A DNA stretch of 64,000 bases from Pseudoalteromonas carrageenovora IAM 12662 (GCF_900239935.1 NZ_LT965928.1:1673407-1737406); one strand, 5' to 3'; shown: positions 1 through 8,296, numbered from the stretch's first letter. Notes: generated by a model not told the origin, from the sequence alone. A program made the numbers and translations.

Positions 1-46
1 ATTATGGAAAGTCTTAATAAAAATAACGATAAAGAAGACGAAAACT

Positions 47-424
47 ATGGGAAATTTATTTTTACGTGAAAAAGAAAACTGGCTAGCGTGGTCAATTTGG
101 GGAATTATTGGTGCCTTTGTTACTTTATATGTTGCAATGAGTACAAATGCATCTCATTTTATGGTTATCTCAGCGATGGGGATGCTGGCACTACTCACAG
201 TGTGGATGCAGCAAACTAAACGATTCGACTTTGGTCGCGCGTTTAAAGTGTGCTGCTATGTTTTATTGCTAAGCATTTTACCTGCCTTTATGTTTGTTGT
301 TGTACCCAGTGATGATTTAAATCGTTTTGATTTAATTTTTCAAAGCGTCACCTTTACTGCATTAAGCTTGTTAGCATGTTTAATATGTTCATGGATTGCA
401 CGCCGACCAAAACAATACTACTAA
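47..424 (+). CDS. small inner-membrane protein, possibly YijD/DUF1422-like
   Basis: Predicted 125-residue inner-membrane protein with four hydrophobic helices (about residues 12-32, 37-53, 67-87 and 96-117) and a basic C-terminus. Length and topology fit the YijD/DUF1422 group, which in enterobacteria lies directly behind fabR, but no diagnostic motif is visible, so the family is a guess. The ATG at 47 is chosen because an A/G-rich aaagaag stretch lies about 8 bases upstream. The frame is also open back to base 2, so a start outside the window cannot be excluded. A second open frame entering from base 1 stops at 67-69 and would overlap this gene by 23 bases; it could be the tail of an upstream gene. 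Confidence 0.6.
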   Translation: MGNLFLREKENWLAWSIWGIIGAFVTLYVAMSTNASHFMVISAMGMLALLTVWMQQTKRFDFGRAFKVCCYVLLLSILPAFMFVVVPSDDLNRFDLIFQSVTFTALSLLACLICSWIARRPKQYY

Positions 425-572
425 CACTTGTTAATCCATTAACTGATTTTTATAAATATGAGTTATTAAAAGAGTAGGGTGAGTGTATTTTCATCAATAA
501 ATTAATATTTTATATAAATATATATTTAGCTCTTTACAAATAATGCGTTTAGCCATATCATGCGCGCCGTAC

Positions 573-663
573 GGAGAGATGGCAGAGTGGTCGAATGCAC
601 CGGTCTTGAAAACCGGCATGGGTTTATAGCCCATCTAGGGTTCAAATCCCTATCTCTCCACCA
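573..663 (+). tRNA. tRNA-Ser (anticodon UGA)
   Basis: A full class II tRNA can be folded by eye. The acceptor stem is GGAGAGA (573-579) with TCTCTCC (653-659), followed by discriminator A and an encoded CCA (661-663). The anticodon stem is CCGGT (600-604) with ACCGG (612-616), and the loop CTTGAAA gives anticodon TGA at 607-609. A long variable arm (GATGGGTTTATAGCCCATC region) precedes the T arm containing GGTTCAAAT. The long variable arm and the anticodon both indicate serine. Confidence 0.97.
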
Positions 664-669
664 TTATTT

Positions 670-697
670 AAAAAACCGCCTTATGGGCGGTTTTTTG
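670..697 (+). terminator. intrinsic terminator after tRNA-Ser
   Basis: ACCGCC-TTAT-GGGCGGT hairpin followed by TTTTTT, starting 7 bases after the tRNA CCA end. It probably ends the tRNA transcript, although the next gene starts only 18 bases downstream. Confidence 0.85.
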
Positions 698-715
698 CTA
701 TGTGGAGTTTAATAA

Positions 716-1102
716 ATGAAAAACACAACAAATCTATCAACCTCACAGCGATTAATTAAGCATATTTTATTATGGACTGTGTTTGGTTATTGTTATCAAA
801 GTGCTGTTAACTTATTAGTTAAAATGGCCCTAGATGCGCAGCCAGACTACCCAATGGCAACTGCACTTATTTATGGATTGGGTTTTAATATTTTAACTGC
901 TCACTTAATTACAAAATACGATACGGTTTGGCCTGTAATTGCAGCTGCATTTATCGGTTTTGTAGGGCTGATTGCAGTACCATTTATACTCTTTGGTGGT
1001 TCAGGATTACTAGCAACCCCTTTACTTGTTGGAATTTTATTCAGTTTGCCGCTGTGTAGTTATATTGTTGGCCTAATTAAGGTAAAACTCAGCAAAAACT
1101 AG
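716..1102 (+). CDS. hypothetical four-helix membrane protein
   Basis: 128 residues with four hydrophobic segments (about 13-36, 47-65, 72-93 and 98-122), a short polar N-terminus and a basic end. No known family is recognised. GGAG at 704-707 is well placed for the ATG at 716. The gene lies between the tRNA terminator and fklB, with 69 bases to the fklB start; no shared transcript is evident. The role is unknown, but the clear ribosome site and unbroken helices support a real gene. Confidence 0.7.
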   Translation: MKNTTNLSTSQRLIKHILLWTVFGYCYQSAVNLLVKMALDAQPDYPMATALIYGLGFNILTAHLITKYDTVWPVIAAAFIGFVGLIAVPFILFGGSGLLATPLLVGILFSLPLCSYIVGLIKVKLSKN

Positions 1103-1171
1103 CCCCAAACGGCTTTTATTTTGTGTTAGCATGTACGCGTCTTTTAACTAACAAAACGTGAAATACACATT

Positions 1172-1792
1172 ATGTCAGATAATTTTACTACAGATGCTGA
1201 AAAAGCAAGTTACGGTATTGGCTTACAAATGGGTGAGCAACTTAAGTCTAATCCTTTTGAAGGCTTAAACCTAAATTCAGTGTTTGAAGGCATGAAAGAT
1301 GCGTACGCTGGTAGCGCTTTTCAAGTTGAGATCCCTGAGATCCAAGCTGCATTCGAAAAAATCAACGAAGAGATACAAGCTCGTCGTGAAGAAGAATCTA
1401 AAGTACTTTCTGCAGAAGGTATTGCTTTCTTAGAAGAAAACGCAAAACGTCCTGAAATCACTGTTACTGAGTCTGGTCTTCAATATGAAGTACTAGCAAC
1501 TGGCGAAGGCGAAAAGCCTACTGCTGAGTCTACAGTACGTGTTGATTACCACGGAACATTAATTAACGGTACTGTTTTTGATAGCTCTTACGAGCGCGGT
1601 CAACCTGCTGAGTTTCCAGTTGGTGGCGTAATCAAAGGCTGGACTGAAGCATTACAAATGATGCCTGTAGGTACTAAATGGCGCATCTACGTTCCTCATG
1701 AGCTTGCTTATGGTGAACGTGGCGCAGGTGCTGCAATTGCACCTTTCTCAACGCTTGTATTTGACGTTGAGCTACACGAAATCCTTTCTTAA
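1172..1792 (+). CDS. fklB: FKBP-type peptidyl-prolyl cis-trans isomerase FklB (FKBP22)
   Basis: Catalyses cis-trans isomerisation of X-Pro bonds to help protein folding. It is 206 residues long, the same as E. coli FklB. The N-terminal half (about 1-100; KASYGIGLQMGEQL then a charged helix with EEIQARREEE) matches the dimerisation/chaperone domain. The C-terminal half (about 105-206) is the FKBP domain, with VDYHGTLINGTVFDSS, GVIKGWTEALQMMPVG and IPFSTLVFDVELHEI-type blocks (here IAPFSTLVFDVELHEI). No signal peptide is seen, so it is cytoplasmic. It is a single gene ending in a strong terminator. Confidence 0.95.
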   Translation: MSDNFTTDAEKASYGIGLQMGEQLKSNPFEGLNLNSVFEGMKDAYAGSAFQVEIPEIQAAFEKINEEIQARREEESKVLSAEGIAFLEENAKRPEITVTESGLQYEVLATGEGEKPTAESTVRVDYHGTLINGTVFDSSYERGQPAEFPVGGVIKGWTEALQMMPVGTKWRIYVPHELAYGERGAGAAIAPFSTLVFDVELHEILS

Positions 1793-1810
1793 TTATTAAT
1801 TAAGAATTTA

Positions 1811-1845
1811 AAAAGCCGTGTTCAAATTGAACACGGCTTTTTTGT
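1811..1845 (+). terminator. intrinsic terminator after fklB
   Basis: Near-perfect 13-bp arms (AAGCCGTGTTCAA / TTGAACACGGCTT, 1813-1839) followed by a T run. The A run on the other side means it could act in both directions. Confidence 0.92.
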
Positions 1846-1879
1846 GTCTGTAATTTAGGAGTTTTATCTATTCTAAAAA

Positions 1880-1912
1880 TAAAAAACCGCATTAATAAAA
1901 TGCGGTTTTTAA
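1880..1912 (-). terminator. intrinsic terminator downstream of the TonB receptor gene
   Basis: AAAAACCGCATT / AATGCGGTTTTT hairpin with a short AT loop, 29 bases past the stop codon of the minus-strand receptor gene. The U tract lies on the minus-strand transcript. Confidence 0.85.
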
Positions 1913-1940
1913 ATATATAAACTAAAGAGCTTGTTAGTTG

Positions 1941-4316
1941 TTAAAAGTAGCCGCGAACACCAAAGCGGAAGTTTCTACCTGGTAATGGTGCTTTATCTTT
2001 GATAAATGAGCTGTGCACAAAACCTAATTCGTCGGTAATGTTATCTACATTTATATAAAGCTGCGCATCTAGCGTACCTAAACCTAGTTGGTAATTAGCT
2101 TGGGCATCAAATAACGTATAGCCATCGGTTTTTGTTTCAAATGCGGTTACATCATTTTGATCAAAGTAATGAGTACCAGTAAGTGTTAGCTGTAAATCGC
2201 CTAAATCATATTGTAATTCAGAGCCTAACTTATTAGCTGGAATTCGTGGTAGGTTACCTTCATCGTCTTTTAGCTTTGCACGAGTTGAATCACCAAACAC
2301 TTTAACCATAGCACTAGATGTTAGTTGGTAATGAGCGTCAAATTCAATACCATAAAGTTCTGCGTCTTTACTTGTGAATTGGTAAACCGCAACAGCATCA
2401 TCATGCGCGCCAATCGCTGACTCTAACCCGTCTTCTTCATCGTAAACTAAACCTGTATTTTCTTGAAAATAAAAGTTTTCAATATCGTTATAGAAAAAGT
2501 TAACTGTATAGCCAAAATTACCGTTAAAACGTCTAAAGCTTAAATCAAGGTTTGTTGATTTTTCTTGTTCAATGTCTTCTGGTTCAAAGTGGGCTTCGTT
2601 GTCTTCTATGTGGTAGCCTAAGCCAAGTTCATAGGTACCTGTAGCAATATGTAAACCATTAGATAAAAGCTCAGCTGAAAGTGGCGCTCGTTCAGAGTGA
2701 GATAAGCTCAATGCTACGCTTTGTCCGGGCGTGTATTGCCAAATAGCACCCGCAGATGCACTTACGTTTGTAAAGCGTTTGCTATAAGCAATGCTTTCTT
2801 CTTCGTCATGATCTTCCTCTTCTTCTTCATCATGATCGTGGCCATGCTCAGCCTCAGTAATGTTGCTTTTTATCTTATAGTCTTCAACACGGGCACCAAG
2901 CTCAATGGTTACATCACCAAATTCACGCTCTTCAAGTAAATATAAAGCATGAGTAGTTGTCACACTTGCAGGAGTAAATGCTTCTTCGCCAATAGCGTCG
3001 TAGTCAGAGTCGCTATAGTGATAGCCAATCATACCGTGCCATTGACCTAGTTTGTGTTCGACATTTAATCGCGTTTCAGTGGTTTCATTTTTAAAAGTTG
3101 TACCAATTTCACCGTCTTCAATTTCGCTATGTGAGTAGTCCGTGTAGCCAACACGTAAATTAATGTTTTCTAGCCAGCTATTATCTACAGCATAACTAAT
3201 TAAACCCTGCCAACGGTCTTGTTCTAGCTTTGCATAAACCGACTCTTCTTCATCTTCATGCTCTTCGTGTTCTTCTTCGGTTTCACCTTCGTGATCATGC
3301 TCATGATGCTCATGTCCCGGAATACCGTAATCGGTATCAATACTACCGTAAGAAAAGCCAACCGTTAGGTGCTCTCCAACATAGCTAGTACCAAAGTTAA
3401 GCGTTTCGCTATCAATAAAGGTGTTTTCTACAGAGTTTTCTGTTTCTACATCGCCATCATCATCGGTAATAGTAAATGTTGGTGTTTGGTAATCGTCACC
3501 ACTGCGTTTTGTGCCATCAAAGTGAAAGTTAAAGCCTTCATTACCCGTTTCAAGCTTTGCAGCAACGGTGTTTGAATTTGATACTGTATCGTGGCGGTAT
3601 TCAGCTGCACCGGTAAAATCGTCAATATTACTCGTAGGAATGCGGTTATCAACTACGTTTACCACACCGCCAATAGCACCAGATCCGTAAAGTAGTGTAC
3701 TTGGACCGCGAAGAACTTCAATTTGTTCAGCTGCTAAGCTGTCACTTGATGTTGCATGATCAGGGCCAATACGTGATGCGTCACTTGCATCCAAACCGTT
3801 TTGAGTAATTTTAACGCGAGGTCCATCTAAGCCACGAATAATTGGACTTGATGACACAGGGCCAAAGTAACTTGCATTTACACCAGGTAACCCTTTAAGT
3901 GTTTCACCAAGTGTTGGCTTTGATTTATTTCTTAATTCATCACCAGAAAGAACGCTTACTGGCGAAATCATTTCTAGACTATTTTTATGAAGCGCAGAGG
4001 CGTAAACAACGACAGTTTCAACCGATGTTGGCTTAAGTGAAACTGTGACATTATTAGAAGATTCTGTAACGGCAATGCGAGAGTCGATGTAGTTATCTTT
4101 ACTGATATGAAGCTGGCTATTAGCGTCAACTTCAATAGCAAACTCGCCTAACTCATTACTTTTAACACCTTGGTTTTTGCCATGTACATGGACAGAGGCA
4201 TTTTTTATAGGTTGATTTTTATCATCGGTTACTTTACCCGTAACCGTTGCAGCAAGTGCTGTTTGAGAACATAAAACAGAAAAAATAGCAGAAGAGATTA
4301 ATGTTAACTTTGTCAT
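1941..4316 (-). CDS. TonB-dependent outer-membrane receptor, probable zinc receptor (ZnuD-like)
   Basis: 791-residue outer-membrane receptor for energy-dependent uptake of a small ligand. Signal peptide 1-22 (cleavage after ALA); a carboxypeptidase-regulatory-like beta domain at about 23-95 (VTGKVTDDKNQPIKNASVHV); a plug at about 105-225 (LKGLPGVNAS, IEVLRGPSTLLYGSGAIGG); then a beta-barrel ending in the terminal Phe typical of outer-membrane proteins. Two loops, at about 335-358 and 487-507, are almost wholly His/Asp/Glu, as in the Neisseria zinc receptor ZnuD and as expected for divalent-metal capture. The promoter carries Zur-box-like sites (separate entry). The receptor assignment is firm; zinc as substrate is inference from the loops and the operators. 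The start lacks a Shine-Dalgarno (aaaatccccATG). Confidence 0.93.
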   Translation of the reverse strand: MTKLTLISSAIFSVLCSQTALAATVTGKVTDDKNQPIKNASVHVHGKNQGVKSNELGEFAIEVDANSQLHISKDNYIDSRIAVTESSNNVTVSLKPTSVETVVVYASALHKNSLEMISPVSVLSGDELRNKSKPTLGETLKGLPGVNASYFGPVSSSPIIRGLDGPRVKITQNGLDASDASRIGPDHATSSDSLAAEQIEVLRGPSTLLYGSGAIGGVVNVVDNRIPTSNIDDFTGAAEYRHDTVSNSNTVAAKLETGNEGFNFHFDGTKRSGDDYQTPTFTITDDDGDVETENSVENTFIDSETLNFGTSYVGEHLTVGFSYGSIDTDYGIPGHEHHEHDHEGETEEEHEEHEDEEESVYAKLEQDRWQGLISYAVDNSWLENINLRVGYTDYSHSEIEDGEIGTTFKNETTETRLNVEHKLGQWHGMIGYHYSDSDYDAIGEEAFTPASVTTTHALYLLEEREFGDVTIELGARVEDYKIKSNITEAEHGHDHDEEEEEDHDEEESIAYSKRFTNVSASAGAIWQYTPGQSVALSLSHSERAPLSAELLSNGLHIATGTYELGLGYHIEDNEAHFEPEDIEQEKSTNLDLSFRRFNGNFGYTVNFFYNDIENFYFQENTGLVYDEEDGLESAIGAHDDAVAVYQFTSKDAELYGIEFDAHYQLTSSAMVKVFGDSTRAKLKDDEGNLPRIPANKLGSELQYDLGDLQLTLTGTHYFDQNDVTAFETKTDGYTLFDAQANYQLGLGTLDAQLYINVDNITDELGFVHSSFIKDKAPLPGRNFRFGVRGYF

Positions 4317-4345
4317 GGGGATTTTGTTTCGAAGTTACTATGTTG

Positions 4346-4380
4346 TGATATAATATAACACCGTAAAATTGACGAATCAA
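4346..4380 (-). promoter_or_regulatory. receptor promoter with a Zur-box-like operator over the -10
   Basis: On the minus strand TTGATT (4375-4380), a 17-base spacer and TATATT (4352-4357) form a good sigma70 promoter 36 bases before the receptor ATG. TGTTATATTATATCA (minus strand, 4346-4360) covers the -10 and differs at one position from the core TGTTATAnTATAACA that I recall for gammaproteobacterial Zur boxes. The fit of promoter and operator is seen in the sequence; binding by Zur is inferred. Confidence 0.68.
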
Positions 4381-4383
4381 CAA

Positions 4384-4398
4384 TGTTATACTATAGCT
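4384..4398. promoter_or_regulatory. second Zur-box-like site
   Basis: TGTTATACTATAGCT matches 13 of 15 positions of TGTTATAnTATAACA. It lies 4 bases upstream of the receptor -35 element and 38 bp from the first site. It may be an auxiliary Zur operator. Confidence 0.45.
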
Positions 4399-4449
4399 CT
4401 ATACTTCGCGTTTAAACAGCAAAAATCATAGATAAACAGCTTTGTTTAT

Positions 4450-4836
4450 TTATCTACTGTCTATCATGAGTATATCGAGTTTTTGCTGAGCTCTAGTTTG
4501 GTTTTTTATGTCACTTGGTTCGATCATTTCGCACTCATCTCGGATCATTTCGGGTATAAGGCTAGGGTAGTGTCGGCAGTCTTCTGGGCGGTCGAGATAA
4601 ATACTGCATGTGTACATATTTTTAGCAAGAGGCTCTTTTTTGGGGGCTATTTCTAAAAATGGGCAGGTAGACAAACGCATACCTGTTTTTGGGTCGAACC
4701 AAATTTCATTGTTTTTAACGTATTCGTAAATTTCGGGATTAAAAAGCTCCCATAAATCTATTTCTTCTTTTGTTGCGCTTAAATCGCCACCGCCGTACTT
4801 AATACAGCATTTACCACACTGGTTACATTCTTTCAT
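4450..4836 (-). CDS. YkgJ/UPF0153-family cysteine-cluster protein
   Basis: 128-residue protein of the family annotated as YkgJ or a zinc/iron-chelating cysteine cluster. Visible signatures: CNQCGKCC at residues 4-11, CPF in the middle, and CSIYLDRPEDCRHYP in the C-terminal half, which is the conserved CxIYxxRPxxCRxYP block. No membrane segment or signal is seen. It probably binds a metal through these cysteines; the cellular role of the family is not established. It is a single gene on the minus strand, 133 bp upstream of the TonB receptor start, and does not share the receptor's promoter. Confidence 0.85.
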   Translation of the reverse strand: MKECNQCGKCCIKYGGGDLSATKEEIDLWELFNPEIYEYVKNNEIWFDPKTGMRLSTCPFLEIAPKKEPLAKNMYTCSIYLDRPEDCRHYPSLIPEMIRDECEMIEPSDIKNQTRAQQKLDILMIDSR

Positions 4837-5037
4837 AATTTAGTTGGTTGTTAACGAATTTAAGTTGGCTGCTAGTGTAGCACTGAATTTATTTTTAGCT
4901 GTTCTAAAAGGTTAGCATTTTTGATAATAAACTAATCATAATACTGATTATACACCTTGTTACCCTTTATAGCGTGCACATCAATATGAATAGTTTAGGC
5001 TGAATGTCTATTAGGAATAAATTAGCAGGGAGTAACC

Positions 5038-5211
5038 ATGAAAGACGCTTTAGATAATTTTAAGACAGAATTTAATGCAAAACGCTTGTATTGGAAAAAT
5101 CTGAAAAGCTACAAAGCAAAAGTGTTCATTATTCTCTTATTTGTAGCTGTTATTGCGCTAAAAATATTTACGACTGTTTTTACCTTCGATTGGATAGTGG
5201 GTTTGTTTTAG
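5038..5211 (+). CDS. 57-residue single-pass membrane protein (short unlisted ORF)
   Basis: ATG at 5038 preceded by a strong AGGGAG ribosome site (5027-5032, 5-base gap), stop TAG 5209-5211. The product has a charged, basic N-terminal half (MKDALDNFKTEF... ending LKSYKAK), one hydrophobic helix at about residues 30-50 (VFIILLFVAVIALKIF) and a short aromatic tail ending GLF. The good start signal and clean split between amphipathic head and membrane helix argue for a real gene. No family is recognised. It lies alone between the YkgJ gene and the 5477 gene and is flanked downstream by an 11-bp inverted repeat. Confidence 0.6.
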   Translation: MKDALDNFKTEFNAKRLYWKNLKSYKAKVFIILLFVAVIALKIFTTVFTFDWIVGLF

Positions 5212-5266
5212 TACCTTTTTCCGTTTCTACCTGAGTACGTTAAGTTATTGCCCTAATTTGAATAAA

Positions 5267-5359
5267 ATTTTAACCACAAAGCGTTTAACGTCTACGCTAT
5301 GGTCATTATTAATGTATTATTACGCCATACAGCTAATTCAATAAATCAGTGGTTAAAAT
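5267..5359. repeat. 11-bp inverted repeat spanning 93 bp
   Basis: Perfect arms ATTTTAACCAC (5267-5277) and GTGGTTAAAAT (5349-5359) around an AT-rich 71-base centre in the gap between the small membrane protein and the 5477 gene. The function is unknown; it could be a long-loop RNA structure or a protein-binding pair. Confidence 0.4.
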
Positions 5360-5476
5360 AAGCTTTTAATCACTGAAAACACTATTTTTACTAAAGTAAA
5401 AGGCATTAAACTGAATAAACTACTCAAGGTTAGAGAGTAAAAGCATTTAGTTTAGTAACCTAAAGGATACCTCGCA

Positions 5477-5905
5477 ATGATGAACACAAAAGTATATAAA
5501 GCGGTACATGACCTTGCAGAAGATTTAATGGCGGCAGCTAATAAAAACAACCGCGAAAAGTTTGAATCGTTATTTGCTGAGCTAAAAGCTATTTGTATAG
5601 AAAATGAAAACACATCCAAAGATCACCCAGTACAGTGGGAAACCCTAGCCGATTTTACTGAAGAGCTAGAAGAGGCAATCACCACTTACGAAAAAGCACT
5701 AGCAAAATCTGTTGCCATTAATAACAAAGATCATATGTCATCGGTGGCTTATTCAATGGCGACATTACAGCTAGAGCTTGGTCAAAAAGATGAAGCTATT
5801 AAAAATCTGCAAAGTGCTAAAGTTAGTGCTAATAAAATTGAAGACAAAGAACTTAAAGCTGAAATACACGACCTACTAGAGTCACTTATTGAAGAAGAAG
5901 GTTAA
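5477..5905 (+). CDS. small soluble helical protein with a TPR-like segment
   Basis: 142 residues, highly charged, predicted all-helical, with no signal peptide or membrane segment. Residues about 60-130 (LEEAITTYEKALAKSVAIN, then AYSMATLQLELGQKDEAIK) have the helix-turn-helix spacing and A/Y/L pattern of tetratricopeptide repeats, suggesting a protein-protein interaction module. AAGGAT at 5462-5467 precedes the start; ATG 5477 or the adjacent ATG 5480 could be used. It is single, with its own terminator. No specific family or partner is recognised. Confidence 0.75.
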   Translation: MMNTKVYKAVHDLAEDLMAAANKNNREKFESLFAELKAICIENENTSKDHPVQWETLADFTEELEEAITTYEKALAKSVAINNKDHMSSVAYSMATLQLELGQKDEAIKNLQSAKVSANKIEDKELKAEIHDLLESLIEEEG

Positions 5906-5959
5906 ATAGATAACTTATCCATATTAAATGTGATTCTTGTGGATTTAGCTTGAGCTTAA

Positions 5960-5994
5960 TAAAGCGCTGATTGTTTATACCCTCAGCGCTTTTT
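5960..5994 (+). terminator. intrinsic terminator after the 5477 gene
   Basis: AAAGCGCTGA (5961-5970) pairs with TCAGCGCTTT (5983-5992), followed by T residues; it lies 55 bases past the stop codon. Confidence 0.85.
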
Positions 5995-6032
5995 ATGTTC
6001 GCTATAAATACTAAACCAAAAGAAAAGGCTTA

Positions 6033-7028
6033 CTATTGAGTTAGCTTATTCATAAAATCGACAATGTACTTTGCAATTTCTACAGGTTTTTCTTCAACAC
6101 TAAAGTGCCCTGAATCGAGTAAATGTAGTTCAGCGTTCGGTACATCTTTTAAGTATGCTTTAGCGCCTGCGGCTATAAACGCAGGGTCGTTTTTACCCCA
6201 TACAATTAACGTTGGTGGTTGGTACTTGCGTAAATAAGCTTGCCATTTTGGATAGTCGAGAAGGTTGTTGTAGTAATCTTGTAGCAATTGGACTTGAATT
6301 ACTCTATCGGATTTGGTTTGTAAAAAGTGAAGATCGTGAGTCCAGCTATCTGGGCTCATCACTTCTGGGTAACTTTGTACGTCTCGTAAATATTGCTTAT
6401 TAATAATGGCTTTATTAGACGTGAACGAATAAATTTTATCCCTCTGCGCTTGTGTTTTGTCCTCATTCGCGGCTTTAAAAAACGCTTGCCTCGCTACGGT
6501 TAACCCTTCTAAATACGCATTGCCATTTTGTACAATAAGTGCATCAAGCCTATTTGGGTTATTTAACAACATTCTAAATCCCACAGGTGCTCCAAAGTCT
6601 TGTATATATAGGCTGTAGCGTTTTATTTTTAGCGTTGTTAGTAACCCTTCAACGTATTGAGCTAGTAATTCAAAAGTATATTTTTGAGTTTCTGGGTTTG
6701 GGCGTGCGCTATAACCAGAACCTAGATAATCAGGCGCTATTATATGAAAGCGACCGGATAAAAGAGGGATTAGTTCGCGACAGCTGTGAGATGAGGACGG
6801 ATAGCCATGCAACAACACAATGGTTTGTTCATGTTGCGTACCCGCTTCTCGGTAGAATATTTTTTTACCGTCGACGTTTGCATATTTATAAGTAGTTTTT
6901 GAAGGCCATGCTGCATCTGTTGCATATACTTTAGCAGTAAGTGTCGACATAGAAATTAGTAAAAACACAATAATAGAAACGATGTGAGCAGGTTTTATTT
7001 TAAGTTTATTTTGTATATTTGGATGCAT
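6033..7028 (-). CDS. exported alpha/beta hydrolase with an Asp nucleophile
   Basis: 331-residue alpha/beta-hydrolase-fold enzyme. An N-terminal signal peptide (1-36, cleavage after VYA) places it in the periplasm or outside. Catalytic features: HGYP oxyanion-hole motif at 74-77, nucleophile elbow QDFGAP with Asp144, acid Asp281 in WGKNDPAF, and His308 in SGHFSVEE. An Asp rather than Ser nucleophile is the pattern of haloalkane dehalogenases, haloacetate dehalogenases and epoxide hydrolases, so it probably forms an alkyl-enzyme or hydroxyalkyl-enzyme ester. The substrate cannot be read from the sequence. It is a single gene between convergent and tandem neighbours. Confidence 0.85.
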   Translation of the reverse strand: MHPNIQNKLKIKPAHIVSIIVFLLISMSTLTAKVYATDAAWPSKTTYKYANVDGKKIFYREAGTQHEQTIVLLHGYPSSSHSCRELIPLLSGRFHIIAPDYLGSGYSARPNPETQKYTFELLAQYVEGLLTTLKIKRYSLYIQDFGAPVGFRMLLNNPNRLDALIVQNGNAYLEGLTVARQAFFKAANEDKTQAQRDKIYSFTSNKAIINKQYLRDVQSYPEVMSPDSWTHDLHFLQTKSDRVIQVQLLQDYYNNLLDYPKWQAYLRKYQPPTLIVWGKNDPAFIAAGAKAYLKDVPNAELHLLDSGHFSVEEKPVEIAKYIVDFMNKLTQ

Positions 7029-7191
7029 AAGTAAACTCGTGTTTTTTGTAATAACGCTTTATTAATTTACTAGACCTGTTATTTACACATTTATATTCAG
7101 ATTATAACGTTGTAGTTTCACAGCAAAGAAGGGTACAGCAGAAGTAAGTGTAGCTTTGGATCTTACAAGATACTTATGAGCTAACAGTGGG

Positions 7192-7539
7192 TTAGGGCGT
7201 TAGCTCTTTATTCGCCGCTTTTTTGTATTTGAAATAGCTTATTAAATAAACGGCTATAGGAATCGTTGGGCTTAAAAAGATGTGATGATGAAAATAGATA
7301 CCACGTTCGTCATATAGAAACACATATAACACGACCGCAAACGTTGAAGGTAAGGGAAAGATGATTGCACCGTGCCCAACAGCCGCAAATAGTGTCCACG
7401 AGAAAACACTAGGCCAAAGCACTGCTCTGATGTAAGCACCTTTATTAGTCGCTTTAGCCTTCTTAGCGTAATTACTTGAAATAAAATAAGATATTACCGT
7501 TGGAAACAAAGTTAAAATGATACTTAGCAGTATAAGCAT
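7192..7539 (-). CDS. hypothetical three-helix membrane protein
   Basis: 115 residues with a hydrophobic N-terminal helix (about 2-21), a basic segment (YAKKAKATNKGAY), further hydrophobic stretches (about 41-75) including HGAIIFPLP, a His-rich HHHIF turn and a final helix (about 90-105) with a Lys-rich tail. No known family is recognised. It lies between the hydrolase and the phospholipase-like gene, all on the minus strand with gaps of 50-160 bases, so co-transcription is possible but not shown. Confidence 0.6.
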   Translation of the reverse strand: MLILLSIILTLFPTVISYFISSNYAKKAKATNKGAYIRAVLWPSVFSWTLFAAVGHGAIIFPLPSTFAVVLYVFLYDERGIYFHHHIFLSPTIPIAVYLISYFKYKKAANKELTP

Positions 7540-7592
7540 AGTGATTCAATTCCTTTTGATATTATTTTCATAACCCAGTTTTTCACAACTTA

Positions 7593-8012
7593 TTAATTGG
7601 TTTGAGTTGATACCGTTTTTAAAGCAGCAATTTGCTTAATTTCAACAGCTGTTAATGCCTGATATAACCTAGGATAGGGCCAACCATAGCCCCATCTGAA
7701 AGTCGATGGTGTATAAGGGCTGCCACCAAATCGAACTCCAACAAGCATAAGGTTCGCTATACTCGTTTCGCCGGCTTCAATAACACACTGTTGCAAGGCT
7801 TTATCTGCTTCTAAACGTTGCCAATAAGTGCCACCTTGCCAGTAGGCGTAGTCGTGCGCTTTACAACATGCAAGCCACAACTTTTTATGTTTTGTGGTGC
7901 CGTCCGGAAAAGCACTACAGCCATCTGATGTGAACGGTTTTATATTTTCAGCATTTGCTGTATTACTTAATATGACCAGTAAGACAATGGGACTGAAACG
8001 CAATATTTTCAT
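7593..8012 (-). CDS. small secreted phospholipase A2-like protein
   Basis: 139 residues from the ATG at 8012, chosen because it gives a clean signal peptide (1-21, cleavage after ANA). The frame is open further, to a possible start at 8081. The mature part has DGCSAFPDG (30-38) and CCKAHDYAYW (49-58); the CCxxHD block is the active-site helix signature of phospholipase A2 folds, with His53-Asp54 as the likely catalytic pair. RLEADKALQQC (66-76) follows, as in that family. Hydrolysis of phospholipids is therefore plausible but unproven: the calcium loop is not obvious, and relatives often carry unrelated annotations. Confidence 0.72.
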   Translation of the reverse strand: MKILRFSPIVLLVILSNTANAENIKPFTSDGCSAFPDGTTKHKKLWLACCKAHDYAYWQGGTYWQRLEADKALQQCVIEAGETSIANLMLVGVRFGGSPYTPSTFRWGYGWPYPRLYQALTAVEIKQIAALKTVSTQTN

Positions 8013-8296
8013 GCGAAATAGTGTATTAGTAAAATTATACATGATTTTAAGTGTTGCTATTTTAGTTACAAATGATAACACTTTAAAAAATATAAAAAAG
8101 ATTTTTACTGTTTATAGACCAGTTATGCTTATATGATAATTTTGATTAAGAGCTTTTTGTTTAGATACTCTATACGTTCTATTTTCTTAGATAGTTGAGA
8201 GGTGATAATACTAAAAGTTCTGGTTAAAAAATTTACTACAATATTTGGTTAAGGTTTACACATGGTGTGTTGCATTTGTACTTTAGGGGATAAGCT

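Noticed and set aside
2721..2939. Plus-strand ORFs inside the TonB receptor gene
   Set aside because: They arise from the complement of the His/Glu-rich loop codons and have no ribosome sites.
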